A stretch of DNA of 64,000 bases, from contig JAADHN010000066.1 in NCBI GenBank assembly GCA_013151865.1, positions 19,778-83,777 on the forward strand, read 5' to 3'. Below, piece after piece: positions 1-9,730 of this stretch (its first letter is position 1; each line of letters starts with the position of its first letter). The notes beneath the pieces are model-generated. The model did not search any database. It was not told the origin of the DNA and saw only the letters and a program-made list of their open reading frames with translations. Source of the DNA: Kiritimatiellota bacterium (GTDB lineage: Bacteria; Verrucomicrobiota; Lentisphaeria; Oligosphaerales; JAADHN01). Made by a program: the position numbers and the translations under genes.

Positions 1-219
1 ACCCCGCGCTCCCCGCCGGACGCGGCCGCCGTGAAAGCCCTGCATGAAGTCCTGAAAAACGAGATTCGAGAGCTGGACGAACGCATTGAAGCATTCCTGG
101 ATTCCGCCTCGACCGACCCGGAAGAACTCTTGCACCTGGCGGCCGAACGCTATACGGACCCGATCCCCGAATCGGGACAGGAGCTATCTAAAAACGGAAA
201 GAAACCCCATGGGCAATGA
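1..219 (+). CDS. C-terminal part of a small hypothetical protein, open to the window edge
   Basis: Frame is open from base 1 (ORF track starts at 31); overlaps the start of the next gene by 11 bp, consistent with translational coupling. Confidence 0.4.
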   Translation, partial: TPRSPPDAAAVKALHEVLKNEIRELDERIEAFLDSASTDPEELLHLAAERYTDPIPESGQELSKNGKKPHGQ

Positions 220-1573
220 AAAAACGACTCGCGGAAACAACACGCAACGCAACCGGATCCTGGTTGTGGACGATGAAAGCGGTATCCGAACTGTCCTCAC
301 GGTGATACTCCGGCAAGGGGGATACGAGGCGTTGAGCGCTGCGAACGCCGAAGAGGCCCTCGAACTGCTTGAACAGGAGCCGGTGGACTTGGTAATCACC
401 GACTTGGCAATGGGCGGCGGGATGGATGGACTCGATCTGCTCCGAAACGTCCGGGCCCGGCACGATATCCCGGTGGTGATGATCACGGCGTTCGGGACTG
501 TCAAAGTCGCAGTCGAGGCGATGCGGCTCGGGGCGTACGATTTCATTCGCAAGCCCCTCAAAATGGACGACATTTTCGAAGTGGTCCGGGGTGCACTCTG
601 GCACCACAGCCTGGGCGGCAAGCGCCCCGCGGCCGATCCTGTGGCCCCGGTCTGTCATTTCGGACTCTTGGTGGGCGAAAGCCCGCCCATGCAGCGCATT
701 TATCGCCTGATCGAACAGATCGCCGACGTGGACGTGGCCATCCTGATCCAGGGAGAAAGGGGCGTCGGCCGCAGTCTGACCGCCAAAGCGATCCATTGCA
801 ACAGTTCTCGGCGCGACGGCCCCTTCCTCGAAGTCGATTGCCGGGACCAGACCCCATCCTGCCTGCAGCAACTCCTATTCGACACGGAAACCGGCAGCTC
901 GGCGGACGCCTTTGCCAAAACCCGGGGGGGCACGCTCTACATCGAAAACGTCCAGTGCTTGCCAATAGACCTGCAGGACCGCCTCACGGCGGTCCTGGGC
1001 GGCACGATGGAAAAACACTCCGGAAGTCCGAAAACGGATGCGGAGCCTTCTGGGGGTAGGGTCATTGCGGGCGCGGTCGGCTCATTGGGCGCCTCCGTCG
1101 ACGCGGGAACTTTTTCCGCGAAGCTTTACAACATTCTCAGCACATTCGCCCTGGATCTGCCGCCGCTGCGCCGTCGGCCCGAAGACGTCCCCCTGCTTGC
1201 GTTGCACTTCCTGGCCCGTGGAGAACTTCGACCCGAGGATGGAAGGGCCCTCCGTCTGGACGACCGGGCCCTGCACTGCATCCGGCGCTATTCCTGGCCC
1301 GGCAACGTGACCGAATTGCGGGACGCACTTGCCGCAGCCGCCGCCACGGCCGACGACGGCATGATCGAATTGAACAACCTGCCGGGATACATCGTCCGCG
1401 CCTGTCACGGGACGGTCGTCGATGTGACCGCGCCCGCCGGAGTGGGGGCGCCCGGGGCGCACGCGCGGGAATTTCTCCGCCAAAAACAAGAAGTCTACCG
1501 GCGGATCCTCCACCAGCGAACCCCGCCGAGAAGGCCGCCTGTTCCCGGTCCCGGCGACGAGAAAACAAACTGA
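209..1573 (+). CDS. Response regulator with degenerate NtrC-type AAA+ domain
   Basis: REC domain NRILVVDDESGIRTVLTVILRQGGYEAL...DLVITDLAMGG; AAA+-like GERGVGRSLTAKAIHCNSSR, GGTLYIENVQCLP, LPPLRRRPEDVPLLALHFL, YSWPGNVTELRD. Start set at ATG 209 (ORF track start 86 is too long). Confidence 0.85.
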   Translation: MGNEKTTRGNNTQRNRILVVDDESGIRTVLTVILRQGGYEALSAANAEEALELLEQEPVDLVITDLAMGGGMDGLDLLRNVRARHDIPVVMITAFGTVKVAVEAMRLGAYDFIRKPLKMDDIFEVVRGALWHHSLGGKRPAADPVAPVCHFGLLVGESPPMQRIYRLIEQIADVDVAILIQGERGVGRSLTAKAIHCNSSRRDGPFLEVDCRDQTPSCLQQLLFDTETGSSADAFAKTRGGTLYIENVQCLPIDLQDRLTAVLGGTMEKHSGSPKTDAEPSGGRVIAGAVGSLGASVDAGTFSAKLYNILSTFALDLPPLRRRPEDVPLLALHFLARGELRPEDGRALRLDDRALHCIRRYSWPGNVTELRDALAAAAATADDGMIELNNLPGYIVRACHGTVVDVTAPAGVGAPGAHAREFLRQKQEVYRRILHQRTPPRRPPVPGPGDEKTN

Positions 1574-1616
1574 CCGACCCGCGACGCCCGCGAGAAGCGA
1601 CGGCGGGAGCCTCCGT

Positions 1617-2831
1617 GTGATTCGCCCCGAACAGCCCGTCTCCCCACAGGCGAGACGACAGAAGGAGCAAGCGCAGGAAATGGCCTGGGACGCGGTGGAA
1701 CTTCTCAAGGAATTGGTGCAAATCGACAGCCGCAACACCACGTCGCTTCGCAGCGGCGCCGAACCCGCGGTCACAGAGGGCCCCATTTGCGACTTTGTTC
1801 GGGGCCTGCTCGTCAATCTGGGGTTCGACTGCGCGGTACAGTTCGCTGCTCCGCACCGTCCCAACCTGATTGCCCGGTCCGGGCGTGACGCGAAGCGGCC
1901 CTGGTTCGCCTTCGAGGCGCACCTCGATACAGTGGGCGTCGACGGCATGAGCATCGACCCGTTTTCCGCGAGAATACGAGACGGCCGACTCTACGGCCGG
2001 GGCGCCGCGGACACCAAGGGGAGTATGGCTGCAATGCTCGCGGCACTCTCGCGCCTCGTGCGCGACGATCACGCCCCCAATCTCATCTTCATCGGTGCGT
2101 GCGCGGAAGAAACCGGTTGCGAAGGGATCGCCCGGCTCGAACTCGACGGTCCGCCCATCGACGCGGTGGTCGCGGGCGAACCCACGTCGAACCGGCTGGT
2201 GACGGCCCATAAGGCCCACGCGTGGTTCCAACTCCTCTGCCGAGGCCGGGCCGCCCACGGCGCTCGTCCCGAGGCAGGCGAGAACGCAATCTACCGAATG
2301 ACCGACGCGATCGCCTGGCTGCGCCGCACGGTGGCCCCTCGCTTGGCCGCGCAAACGGGCGGCGGACTCCAAGGGTCCACCCTGTCCGTCAACGTGATCG
2401 AGGGAGGGCGACGCCTGAACATGGTCCCGGACGAATGCCGGGCCGCCGTGGACGTACGATTGGTCCCCGGGCATCCCCCCCGGGAATTCGTGCAGGCATT
2501 GACCGAAGAGGCGCGACAAACCTTGGGGCACAACGTCGAATGCAGTTGGCTCCATGTATCGCCCGGCCTTGAAACCGACGCTTCTTCACCCCTGGTACGG
2601 GCGTTTCAGACGGCCCTAAACCGGCGGGGAATGGCCTCCGCTCCCGAAGCAGTCAGCTACTGCACCGATGCAGGCGTCCTGGCGGCTCGAGGGACCGACG
2701 CAGTGGTATTCGGGCCGGGAAGCATTCTGCAGGCACACGCCGCCGAAGAATTTGTGGAACTCGAACAAGTCGAGACGGCCGCGGACATCCTGGAAGATGC
2801 CGCTCTTGCCTACAACGCCGCCCGAACCTGA
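1617..2831 (+). CDS. M20 family peptidase (ArgE/DapE-like deacetylase)
   Basis: FEAHLDTV, GRGAADTKGSMAAMLAAL, GACAEETGCEGI, VVAGEPT motifs typical of M20 metallopeptidases. Confidence 0.88.
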   Translation: MIRPEQPVSPQARRQKEQAQEMAWDAVELLKELVQIDSRNTTSLRSGAEPAVTEGPICDFVRGLLVNLGFDCAVQFAAPHRPNLIARSGRDAKRPWFAFEAHLDTVGVDGMSIDPFSARIRDGRLYGRGAADTKGSMAAMLAALSRLVRDDHAPNLIFIGACAEETGCEGIARLELDGPPIDAVVAGEPTSNRLVTAHKAHAWFQLLCRGRAAHGARPEAGENAIYRMTDAIAWLRRTVAPRLAAQTGGGLQGSTLSVNVIEGGRRLNMVPDECRAAVDVRLVPGHPPREFVQALTEEARQTLGHNVECSWLHVSPGLETDASSPLVRAFQTALNRRGMASAPEAVSYCTDAGVLAARGTDAVVFGPGSILQAHAAEEFVELEQVETAADILEDAALAYNAART

Positions 2832-2843
2832 GAAACACCCCTC

Positions 2844-3581
2844 TCACCGGCCTTGCGCGGAACCCCGCAGCGCGCGCTTCAAGCGCAAAAGATCGACCGC
2901 CGTCCGGACGGGGCCGAGAATCGAGGGGAAACGCGAGTCGGGGTCGTTCGTCCAGTCGACCGGGAACTCCCGAATGCGCCAGCCACGGCGCCGAGCCCGG
3001 AGGATGACCTCGATGTCGAAGACGAAGCCGTCGGAAATGCATTCACTGTAGAGGGTCCTTGCCACCTCGCCTTTGTACAGCTTGAAGCCGCACTGCGTGT
3101 CGGTGAGCGCGGGCAGGTCCATCCCCACCACCCATGGGACCAAGCTGCGGAACATACGCGACAGAAACCGCCGGTAGAGACGGTGGGGACGCAGCAACCG
3201 ACTGTCCGGCAGCCAACGGGAACCGTGGGCCAGCTCGCATTCGTTCCGCCGTAGGAGTTCGAAACCGCGCAGAGCATTCTCGTAGGGGATACACAAGCCG
3301 CTGTCTGCGAACATCGCAATACCGGCGCGCACCGCCCGCATCCCCTCCCGGACAGCCGCACCTTTCCCGCGGTTCCGCTCGAAACGAATGACTCTTCGGT
3401 CGATCCCGGCCGGGACCGGCGCCGCCCGAGCGACTCCGGTGGTGTCGTCAGGACTGCCGTCGTCCACGACAATGATCTCGCCGGACAGGCCTGCTCCCGC
3501 CAGGAACTGCCCCGCAGCCGTCACATCCCGCCCGATTTTTTCGGCCTCACGGTACGCAGGTATGACAATGGACAGGTCCAC
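2844..3581 (-). CDS. Glycosyltransferase family 2 (dolichyl-phosphate glucosyltransferase-like)
   Basis: MDLSIVIPAYREAEKIG...IIVVDDGSPDDT...NRGKGAAVREGM...DTQCGFKLYKGEVAR. Confidence 0.9.
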   Translation of the reverse strand: MDLSIVIPAYREAEKIGRDVTAAGQFLAGAGLSGEIIVVDDGSPDDTTGVARAAPVPAGIDRRVIRFERNRGKGAAVREGMRAVRAGIAMFADSGLCIPYENALRGFELLRRNECELAHGSRWLPDSRLLRPHRLYRRFLSRMFRSLVPWVVGMDLPALTDTQCGFKLYKGEVARTLYSECISDGFVFDIEVILRARRRGWRIREFPVDWTNDPDSRFPSILGPVRTAVDLLRLKRALRGSAQGR

Positions 3582-3741
3582 GGTCGACTCGCTTCCGGGC
3601 CTGGGGCCCCACGGCCGAACTCGAGGCCTGAGTTCGGCGGTTTCAGTGCGAAGGGCGCATAAAAGACGGAGACACGCAGCTGCTCAACCCGATTGCTTTG
3701 TTGAACTGCACAACAAACGGATGCCGCTCGCACGGGTTCAC

Positions 3742-3810
3742 CCTGATTAATCCATGAACTTCGTCGCGAGCGGGCGCAGCTTGTACGAATTCAAGTCATT
3801 GCGTCGAACG
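3742..3810. repeat. Dispersed repeat, copy 1 (second copy at 53081-53149)
   Basis: 69 bp aligned without gaps to 53081-53149 with 60/69 matches by eye. Confidence 0.75.
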
Positions 3811-4174
3811 TGCCCTTCTGCGGCCGAGCTTTGCGAGGTCCGCAGCAAGGGGCTTGTTCTCTTCCGGTGTTCTTCCGGGTTCCCGATCGTGCTCGTCCGT
3901 CGTCCTCGTCCCTCGTCCTCGATTCTCCGCATGCCCGGACCGCCGCCGGAATCGCGCCACCGCGCTCCGAGGACGAGGACCGCTACGCTGAGGACGACAA
4001 CGAGAACGATTCCCGGAGCGGAGCCGGCGCGTCCGCTCTCATCGTTCCCGGTTTTTCTGTCCGAGAGAACGACGAATAAGACCGGGGCACTCTGCCCCGA
4101 CCGACGGTTGAAGGCAGTGTCCCGAGCGTGCGGAAGATGCGTCGGCGCAAAGGATGGTTCGTGAATCGTTCGGG

Positions 4175-5254
4175 TCAGAGCACTCCGTACGGAAATTCGT
4201 CACGACTTTCGGGGAAGGAAAGGATCACCGGCTTCTCGGGCACAACCTTCCGCAGCTCGGCGATCTCGTCCATGCCGTCGTCTTCGAGCGGCAGTGAGAC
4301 CTGCCCGCCTTCAATGACGCTCCGGCACATCGCTGCCATGATTTGGAAGCCTGCGTAGGCGCTGTCGAAACAGTTCTGATGCGTCTCGATACGGCCGTCG
4401 AGCCAATCGGCCATCTCCTGGATGTAGGGCGGCATGTCCAAGTCGTAATTCATGGCGCCCTCCCCCCGCTGCACCCCCCGCGGCGTCACCGCCCGCCAGC
4501 CGCCGTTGGTCAGGACCTCGGCAAAGCCCTCGGTCCCTTGGACCCCGATCCGATTCTTTCCCCACCATTTGGCGACCTCGGGCTGATCCGGGGCGCCGGC
4601 GCCGCACTCGATGTAACCGCGGACCCCGCCGCGGAATTGGATCACGCCCGCGATGTAGTCGGGCGAAGGATGGTTGTCGTCGAACTTGCCTTGACCCGCG
4701 GCCTGGGCCATCGCCCATTCGGCCGGCATATCCCCGGCGTACCAGCGCATGTAGTCGATCAGGTGCGTGCACATGTGCAGCATCCAGCCGGGGGTGGTGC
4801 CGTACACGGTATGAATACGGCCGAGTTCACCGCTTCGGACGATCTCCTTGACTTTGCGGTAGTGGGCGCCGTATCGGTGTTGATGACTCACCACGGCCTT
4901 GACGCCCGAGCCGTCCAACAGGTTCTTGATGCGAACCGCCTCCCGACTCGTCATGGCCAGGGGTTTCTCGAAAGCAATAAGGCGGGCGCCGACCTTGACG
5001 CCGAGTTCGATCATCTCGTAACGGATGTTGGGATGGGTGCAGAAACAAAAAACGTCCGGCTTGAGTTCCTCGGCCAGGGCAACGGCGTCCGTTCCGAAGG
5101 CCGCCCCTCCGAGCTGCGCGGCCAGCTCCGGCAGCGCGTCCGGCACGATGTCGCAGATGCCCACCATCTCGAACCGATCATTGGCATGAAAACCGAAGGC
5201 ATGGTGCTTGCCGCGTTTCCCCATACCCACCACCATGGTCCTGTACTTGTCCAC
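4175..5254 (-). CDS. Gfo/Idh/MocA family oxidoreductase
   Basis: VDKYRTMVVGMGKRGKHHAFGF...RLIAFEKPLAMTSREAVRI...VVSHQHRYGAHYRKVKEIV; GTG start at 5254 preferred over the ORF-track start. Confidence 0.85.
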   Translation of the reverse strand: MDKYRTMVVGMGKRGKHHAFGFHANDRFEMVGICDIVPDALPELAAQLGGAAFGTDAVALAEELKPDVFCFCTHPNIRYEMIELGVKVGARLIAFEKPLAMTSREAVRIKNLLDGSGVKAVVSHQHRYGAHYRKVKEIVRSGELGRIHTVYGTTPGWMLHMCTHLIDYMRWYAGDMPAEWAMAQAAGQGKFDDNHPSPDYIAGVIQFRGGVRGYIECGAGAPDQPEVAKWWGKNRIGVQGTEGFAEVLTNGGWRAVTPRGVQRGEGAMNYDLDMPPYIQEMADWLDGRIETHQNCFDSAYAGFQIMAAMCRSVIEGGQVSLPLEDDGMDEIAELRKVVPEKPVILSFPESRDEFPYGVL

Positions 5255-5422
5255 GAGTTCTCGTCTCCCGAATGTTCCCTGCGACGGCGCGCAGCCGACG
5301 CGTTCCGCTGGATATTCCGTTCTGCACAAACCGAAACCCGGCGCACGGGCGTTCGGCCCCGAGCGGCACGCACGGCGCCCGACGCTCGCCGTCCCGGGGC
5401 CGGCCGACCCGCCGCACGCGGA

Positions 5423-6556
5423 TCAGCCCTGCGCGGCATCCCACTCCCGAACCTTGTCGATCACGTACTGGATCTCTTCGGGCAACAGTTCGGGAAACAT
5501 GGGCAGACTGACGCAGCTTGCGGCATTCTTTTCCGCATTCGCCACTTCCCCGACGATGCGGTAGGACTTGCCCCATGGGAAACCTTCCTGCCGGTGGATC
5601 GCGATCGAGTAGTGTGTTTTTGCGTCGATCCCGTTCTCCTTCAGGAACGACAGCAGCGCGTCCCGCTTGGCGGGATTCTTGGTTTCAACGACGTAAAGAT
5701 GATACACGTGCCGATAGCCCGGCTTGGCATAGGGAAGATCGATGTGTCGGCACCCGGCCAGGCCTGCATCGTAGAGCCGGGCGATGGCGATCCGCTGGTC
5801 CGTCCACGCCGTGATGTGCTTCATTTTGGCGCTCAATACACCGGCTTGGATGTCGTCCAGTCGACTGTTGAATCCGGGCGAGTGGTGGTCCCGGGCGGCG
5901 GAGCCGTGATTGCCGAGCTTGCGGATCGTCTCGTTCAAGTCCTCGCGGTCGGTGAAGACCATGCCGCCGTCCCCGAAGCAGCCCAGGTTCTTCTGAATGA
6001 TGTAGCTGGTGCAGACTGCATCGGAAAACTCGCCCTGCTTGAACGTATCGCCCGCGCCGTCGATTCCCTGGGCGTTATCCTCGATCACGGCCAGTCCATG
6101 TCTTTCGGCAACCTTGGCAATGGCCGGCATATCGGCGCACTGCCCGTACAGATGGACCGGAATGATCGCCTTGGTCTTGTCCGTCACCGCAGCTTCGATC
6201 AGGTTCGGATCGATGCACTTGGTCTTGGGATCGCAATCCACGAAAACGGCCGTGGCGCCGACAATCCAAATGGCCTCGGCGGTCGCGAAGAAGGTGTTGG
6301 GATGCGTAATGACCTCGTCCCCTTCGCCAATGCCGAGGGCCATCAATGTAAGCCAAATCGCATCGGTACCGTTGCCCACGCCAATGGCATACTTGCTTCC
6401 GAAGTACTCGGCAGCCTGTTCCTCGAAAGCGGCCAACATGGGACCGCGAACGTATTTGCCGCTCAATAGAACGGACTCGATGTTGGCGTCGATCTCTTCT
6501 TTGATGTTGAAATACTGGCGAACATGCCCATAGAATCCGACCTGCGAGACTGCCAT
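5423..6556 (-). CDS. DegT/DnrJ/EryC1/StrS family aminotransferase
   Basis: MAVSQVGFYGHVRQYFNIKEEIDANIESVLLSGKYVRGP...GVGNGTDAIWLTLMALGIGEGDEVITHPNTFFAT...PVHLYGQ...GFNSRLDDIQAGVL. The 827-aa ORF extends artefactually upstream. Confidence 0.92.
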   Translation of the reverse strand: MAVSQVGFYGHVRQYFNIKEEIDANIESVLLSGKYVRGPMLAAFEEQAAEYFGSKYAIGVGNGTDAIWLTLMALGIGEGDEVITHPNTFFATAEAIWIVGATAVFVDCDPKTKCIDPNLIEAAVTDKTKAIIPVHLYGQCADMPAIAKVAERHGLAVIEDNAQGIDGAGDTFKQGEFSDAVCTSYIIQKNLGCFGDGGMVFTDREDLNETIRKLGNHGSAARDHHSPGFNSRLDDIQAGVLSAKMKHITAWTDQRIAIARLYDAGLAGCRHIDLPYAKPGYRHVYHLYVVETKNPAKRDALLSFLKENGIDAKTHYSIAIHRQEGFPWGKSYRIVGEVANAEKNAASCVSLPMFPELLPEEIQYVIDKVREWDAAQG

Positions 6557-6868
6557 TTCCACTTTTCTCCTGTTGTTTGATCCTGTAGAGTATTGATGCG
6601 GCGCCAAGCGGACTGCGGAAGTCCCACAGTATACACCCCGGGGCCTCGACGGGCAACCGGGCAGACGGGAGATCCGCGACGGCAGACCAGGGGCCCGGAG
6701 GGATGAGAATACGGTCCGGTGCGCCTCGGACGGGGGAGGCGAACCACCGGTGCGGCGGGCCTGTCGCCGCGTGCCGTCCATCGAGGGCAAGTCATTGTCC
6801 CGAATGCCCGCGCGCGTCCTTAGGGATCGGAGCCGACGTGAAGTCTCGTTTCGGAAGGACCGACCGAC

Positions 6869-7654
6869 ATGGAAGTGGTCATACGCGACAGCCGTGAAGC
6901 CGCAGCCCTGTTTGTGGCCAAGACCATCGCCGACATGGTGCGACGCAAGCCGCACATCGTGCTCGGCTTGGCCACGGGACGCACCATGGAACCGGTCTAC
7001 GCTCACCTGGTCCGGTTTCATCGTGAGGACGGTTTGGATTTCTCCCTGGCAAGGACCTTCAATCTGGATGAGTACGTCAATATTCCCCCCGAACATCCGC
7101 AGTCGTACCGGGCATTTATGGACCGCACCTTGTTCGACCTGATCAACATCGACCGCCGCAACACGCGCGTATTGAACGGCCTGGCCGTGGACGCAAACGC
7201 GGAATGTGCGGCGTTCGAGCAGGAAATCGCGGACTGCGGCGGGATCGACCTGCAGGTGTTGGGCATCGGTCGATCCGGCCACATCGGATTCAACGAACCA
7301 ACCTCGTCGTTCGCGTCCCGGACACGGATCAAAACGCTTACCCCCGAGACGCTCCGCCAAAACGCCCCTCTTTTCGGCGGAGAACGCAATGTCCCCCGGC
7401 ACGTCCTCACCATGGGAGTGGGGACCATCCTCGAATCCGGCCGCTGTCTCATGCTGGTGACCGGAGCCGAAAAAGCGGAAGTGACCGCCGCCGCCATCGA
7501 GGGACCGCTCACTTCGATGGTCACCGCGTCGGCCCTCCAGCTCCATCGGCGGGCCACGTTCGTCCTGGACCGCGAGGCCGCGACCAAACTGAAACAGCGC
7601 GACTATTATGAATGGGTCTACGCCAACAAGCCCCATTGGGAGCGACCGGCGTAA
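6869..7654 (+). CDS. nagB: Glucosamine-6-phosphate deaminase
   Basis: GLATGRTMEPVY, NLDEYVNIPPEHPQSYRAFM, LGIGRSGHIGFNEP, TMGVGTILES, VTGAEKAE motifs. Confidence 0.88.
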   Translation: MEVVIRDSREAAALFVAKTIADMVRRKPHIVLGLATGRTMEPVYAHLVRFHREDGLDFSLARTFNLDEYVNIPPEHPQSYRAFMDRTLFDLINIDRRNTRVLNGLAVDANAECAAFEQEIADCGGIDLQVLGIGRSGHIGFNEPTSSFASRTRIKTLTPETLRQNAPLFGGERNVPRHVLTMGVGTILESGRCLMLVTGAEKAEVTAAAIEGPLTSMVTASALQLHRRATFVLDREAATKLKQRDYYEWVYANKPHWERPA

Positions 7655-7675
7655 TACAAACCCCGGGAGGTCTAC

Positions 7676-8485
7676 ATGGATCGATTCCGAGCCATCTCCA
7701 CCCTCATCCTGGCCGGCCTGCTGCAGGGATTCGTCACGGCTCAAACCCCGAATAGCGACCGACTCGCCCCCGGCACCGTGGCCGCCGGGCGCCTCTTGCA
7801 GGAAGCCGACACCCTCTTCCGGCAAAAGCAGTACAAGAAGGCATTCGATCTCTACCAAGCCCTGGCTCAGCAGGAGGATCTCTTCGCCCAATGTCGCGTC
7901 GGCCAAATGTATTACGAGGGCCTGGGCGTGGAACAGGATCTACGCAAGGCCTTCCGGGCATACTTGCGCGCCGCCAAAGCGGGCGCCCCCGTGGCCCAGT
8001 GTATGCTCGGGGTCATGTCCTACGAGGGACAAGGGACCCTGCCGGATTACAAGGCGGCCGCGCAGTGGTACGCCAAGGCGGCGAAGCAGGGCAACGACAT
8101 GGCCCAATTCAACCTGGCATTGATGTATCGGGACGGGCAAGGCGTCCCAAAGGATCCCGCAAAGTTCCTCGAACTCCTCAAAAAAGCCGCCGACCGCAAC
8201 AATCCGCGGGCCCTTTTCGAACTGGGGAACCTCTTTCGCGACGGACGCATGGTGAAGCGCAACCTGCGCAAGGCAGTAAAACTGTATGCACGGGCGGCGG
8301 AACAGGGTGAACCTGCCGCTCAACTCGCCCTGGGCTTGGCATACTGCCGAGGCGAAGGCGTCCCAAAAGACCTGACCAAAGGCAAGCGGTGCGTGAAACT
8401 GGCCTATGACAGTCCCGATGCCGACGATGCGCTCCGCCGGAAATGCGAAGGAGTCTGGAACCGGTTCAAGCTCTATGACCATTGA
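7676..8485 (+). CDS. Exported Sel1-repeat (SLR) protein
   Basis: Tandem motifs ARVGQMYYEGLGVEQD, LGVMSYEGQGTLPDYKAAAQWYAKAAKQGN, FNLALMYRDGQGVPKD and LGLAYCRGEGVPKD. Confidence 0.9.
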   Translation: MDRFRAISTLILAGLLQGFVTAQTPNSDRLAPGTVAAGRLLQEADTLFRQKQYKKAFDLYQALAQQEDLFAQCRVGQMYYEGLGVEQDLRKAFRAYLRAAKAGAPVAQCMLGVMSYEGQGTLPDYKAAAQWYAKAAKQGNDMAQFNLALMYRDGQGVPKDPAKFLELLKKAADRNNPRALFELGNLFRDGRMVKRNLRKAVKLYARAAEQGEPAAQLALGLAYCRGEGVPKDLTKGKRCVKLAYDSPDADDALRRKCEGVWNRFKLYDH

Positions 8486-8683
8486 TGATCGGGCCCCTCC
8501 GACCGGCACGGCGTCTGAGGCCGGACTGTCCGGTCCTTGTTGCGTGGACCGGGCCGACCGATGCGGGATAAGAAGCCTGATCGCGCTGCGCCGAAGCTCA
8601 ACGGGCAGTCGAATTCAGGGCTTTTCGGCGACTCTCGAAACGAACGGGCGGAGACGCCCGCGCTCGAGATGGTTCCGAGACGG

Positions 8684-9730
8684 TCACGACGTACTCCGAG
8701 GAGCCGGAAAAGGGTCCGACGCATCAAAATCGGGTCGATAGTCCGGGTCGCCGAAGTCCGGCTGAATGTAGACCTTCTCGAAACCCAGTTCTTCCACCTC
8801 CGCCACCACTCGCTCATACTCGCTCGCCGCCAGACGACGGTTCAGCAGGCCCCGCCGCCGACATTCCGGCGTCGGATGGTATTGGCTCATGACCGAAAGC
8901 GGCAGGCCCGGGCCGAACTCCTCGTGCAGGCGGCGCAGGACAAGAAGGCTGTTGTCCACATGGTCCGGCAACACCAAATGCCGCACCAGCACCCCGCGCC
9001 GCCCCGTCCGGCGCCCGTCCGGGCGCCATGGGCGGAGAAAACCCACGGCCCCCACCATGCGACGCAACGCCGCCAAGGCCAACTCCGGATACCGCGAGTC
9101 GCCCATGCAGCGAGCGGCCAACACCGGATCCATGAACTTGACGTCGGGCAAGAAGATGTCGATGATCTCGACCGCTTGCCGGACAACACACTCCGCCATG
9201 TACCCCGAGCAGTTGAAGACAAAAGGCAACGAAAACCCCCGGGCCCGAATTCGCTCGCAAAGCCATTTCATGTGCGGCCAGAAATGGTCCGGTGTGACCA
9301 AGTTCAGGTTGTGGACCGACTTCCGGACCAGCTCCTCCACGGCGGCCAACAGCTCTTCGGGAGAAACCGACCGGCCCTGCCCTTCGCGGGAAATGCGATA
9401 ATTCTGGCAGAAAAAACAACGGGTCGAACAACCGGCAAGAAAAACCGTCCCCGACCCACAGCGACCGGAGATGGACGGCTCTTCGCCAAAATGCGGACAA
9501 ACCGCCCCAATCCGACACACGGCGGTTTCCCCGCAAACCCCTCGTCGACCGGCGATCCGGTCGACCCCGCAGGCACGCGGGCACAGACGGCAATCCCGGT
9601 ACTGGTCCCGGTATCGCGTCCATGCATGCCCAAGCTCCGGCCCGGGACCGCCGCCGCTCTTCGAGGCAATCCGACGCACTGGCACGTCTCCCGCATTCTC
9701 TCCGCTCTCGGCCGGGCGAGAGCCAGGCAC
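8684..9730 (-). CDS. Radical SAM protein, PflX/COG1313-like (pyruvate-formate-lyase-activase related)
   Basis: CRLCPRACGVDRIAGRRGVCG N-terminal Cys cluster; CX3CX2C in GCSTRCFFCQNYRIS; FLPDVKFMDP. Confidence 0.82.
   Translation of the reverse strand: MPGSRPAESGENAGDVPVRRIASKSGGGPGPELGHAWTRYRDQYRDCRLCPRACGVDRIAGRRGVCGETAVCRIGAVCPHFGEEPSISGRCGSGTVFLAGCSTRCFFCQNYRISREGQGRSVSPEELLAAVEELVRKSVHNLNLVTPDHFWPHMKWLCERIRARGFSLPFVFNCSGYMAECVVRQAVEIIDIFLPDVKFMDPVLAARCMGDSRYPELALAALRRMVGAVGFLRPWRPDGRRTGRRGVLVRHLVLPDHVDNSLLVLRRLHEEFGPGLPLSVMSQYHPTPECRRRGLLNRRLAASEYERVVAEVEELGFEKVYIQPDFGDPDYRPDFDASDPFPAPRSTS

Noticed and set aside
5423-7906. 827-aa minus-strand ORF as a single protein
   Set aside because: Only the 5423-6556 part matches a family; the extension is antisense to nagB, consistent with high-GC spurious ORFs.
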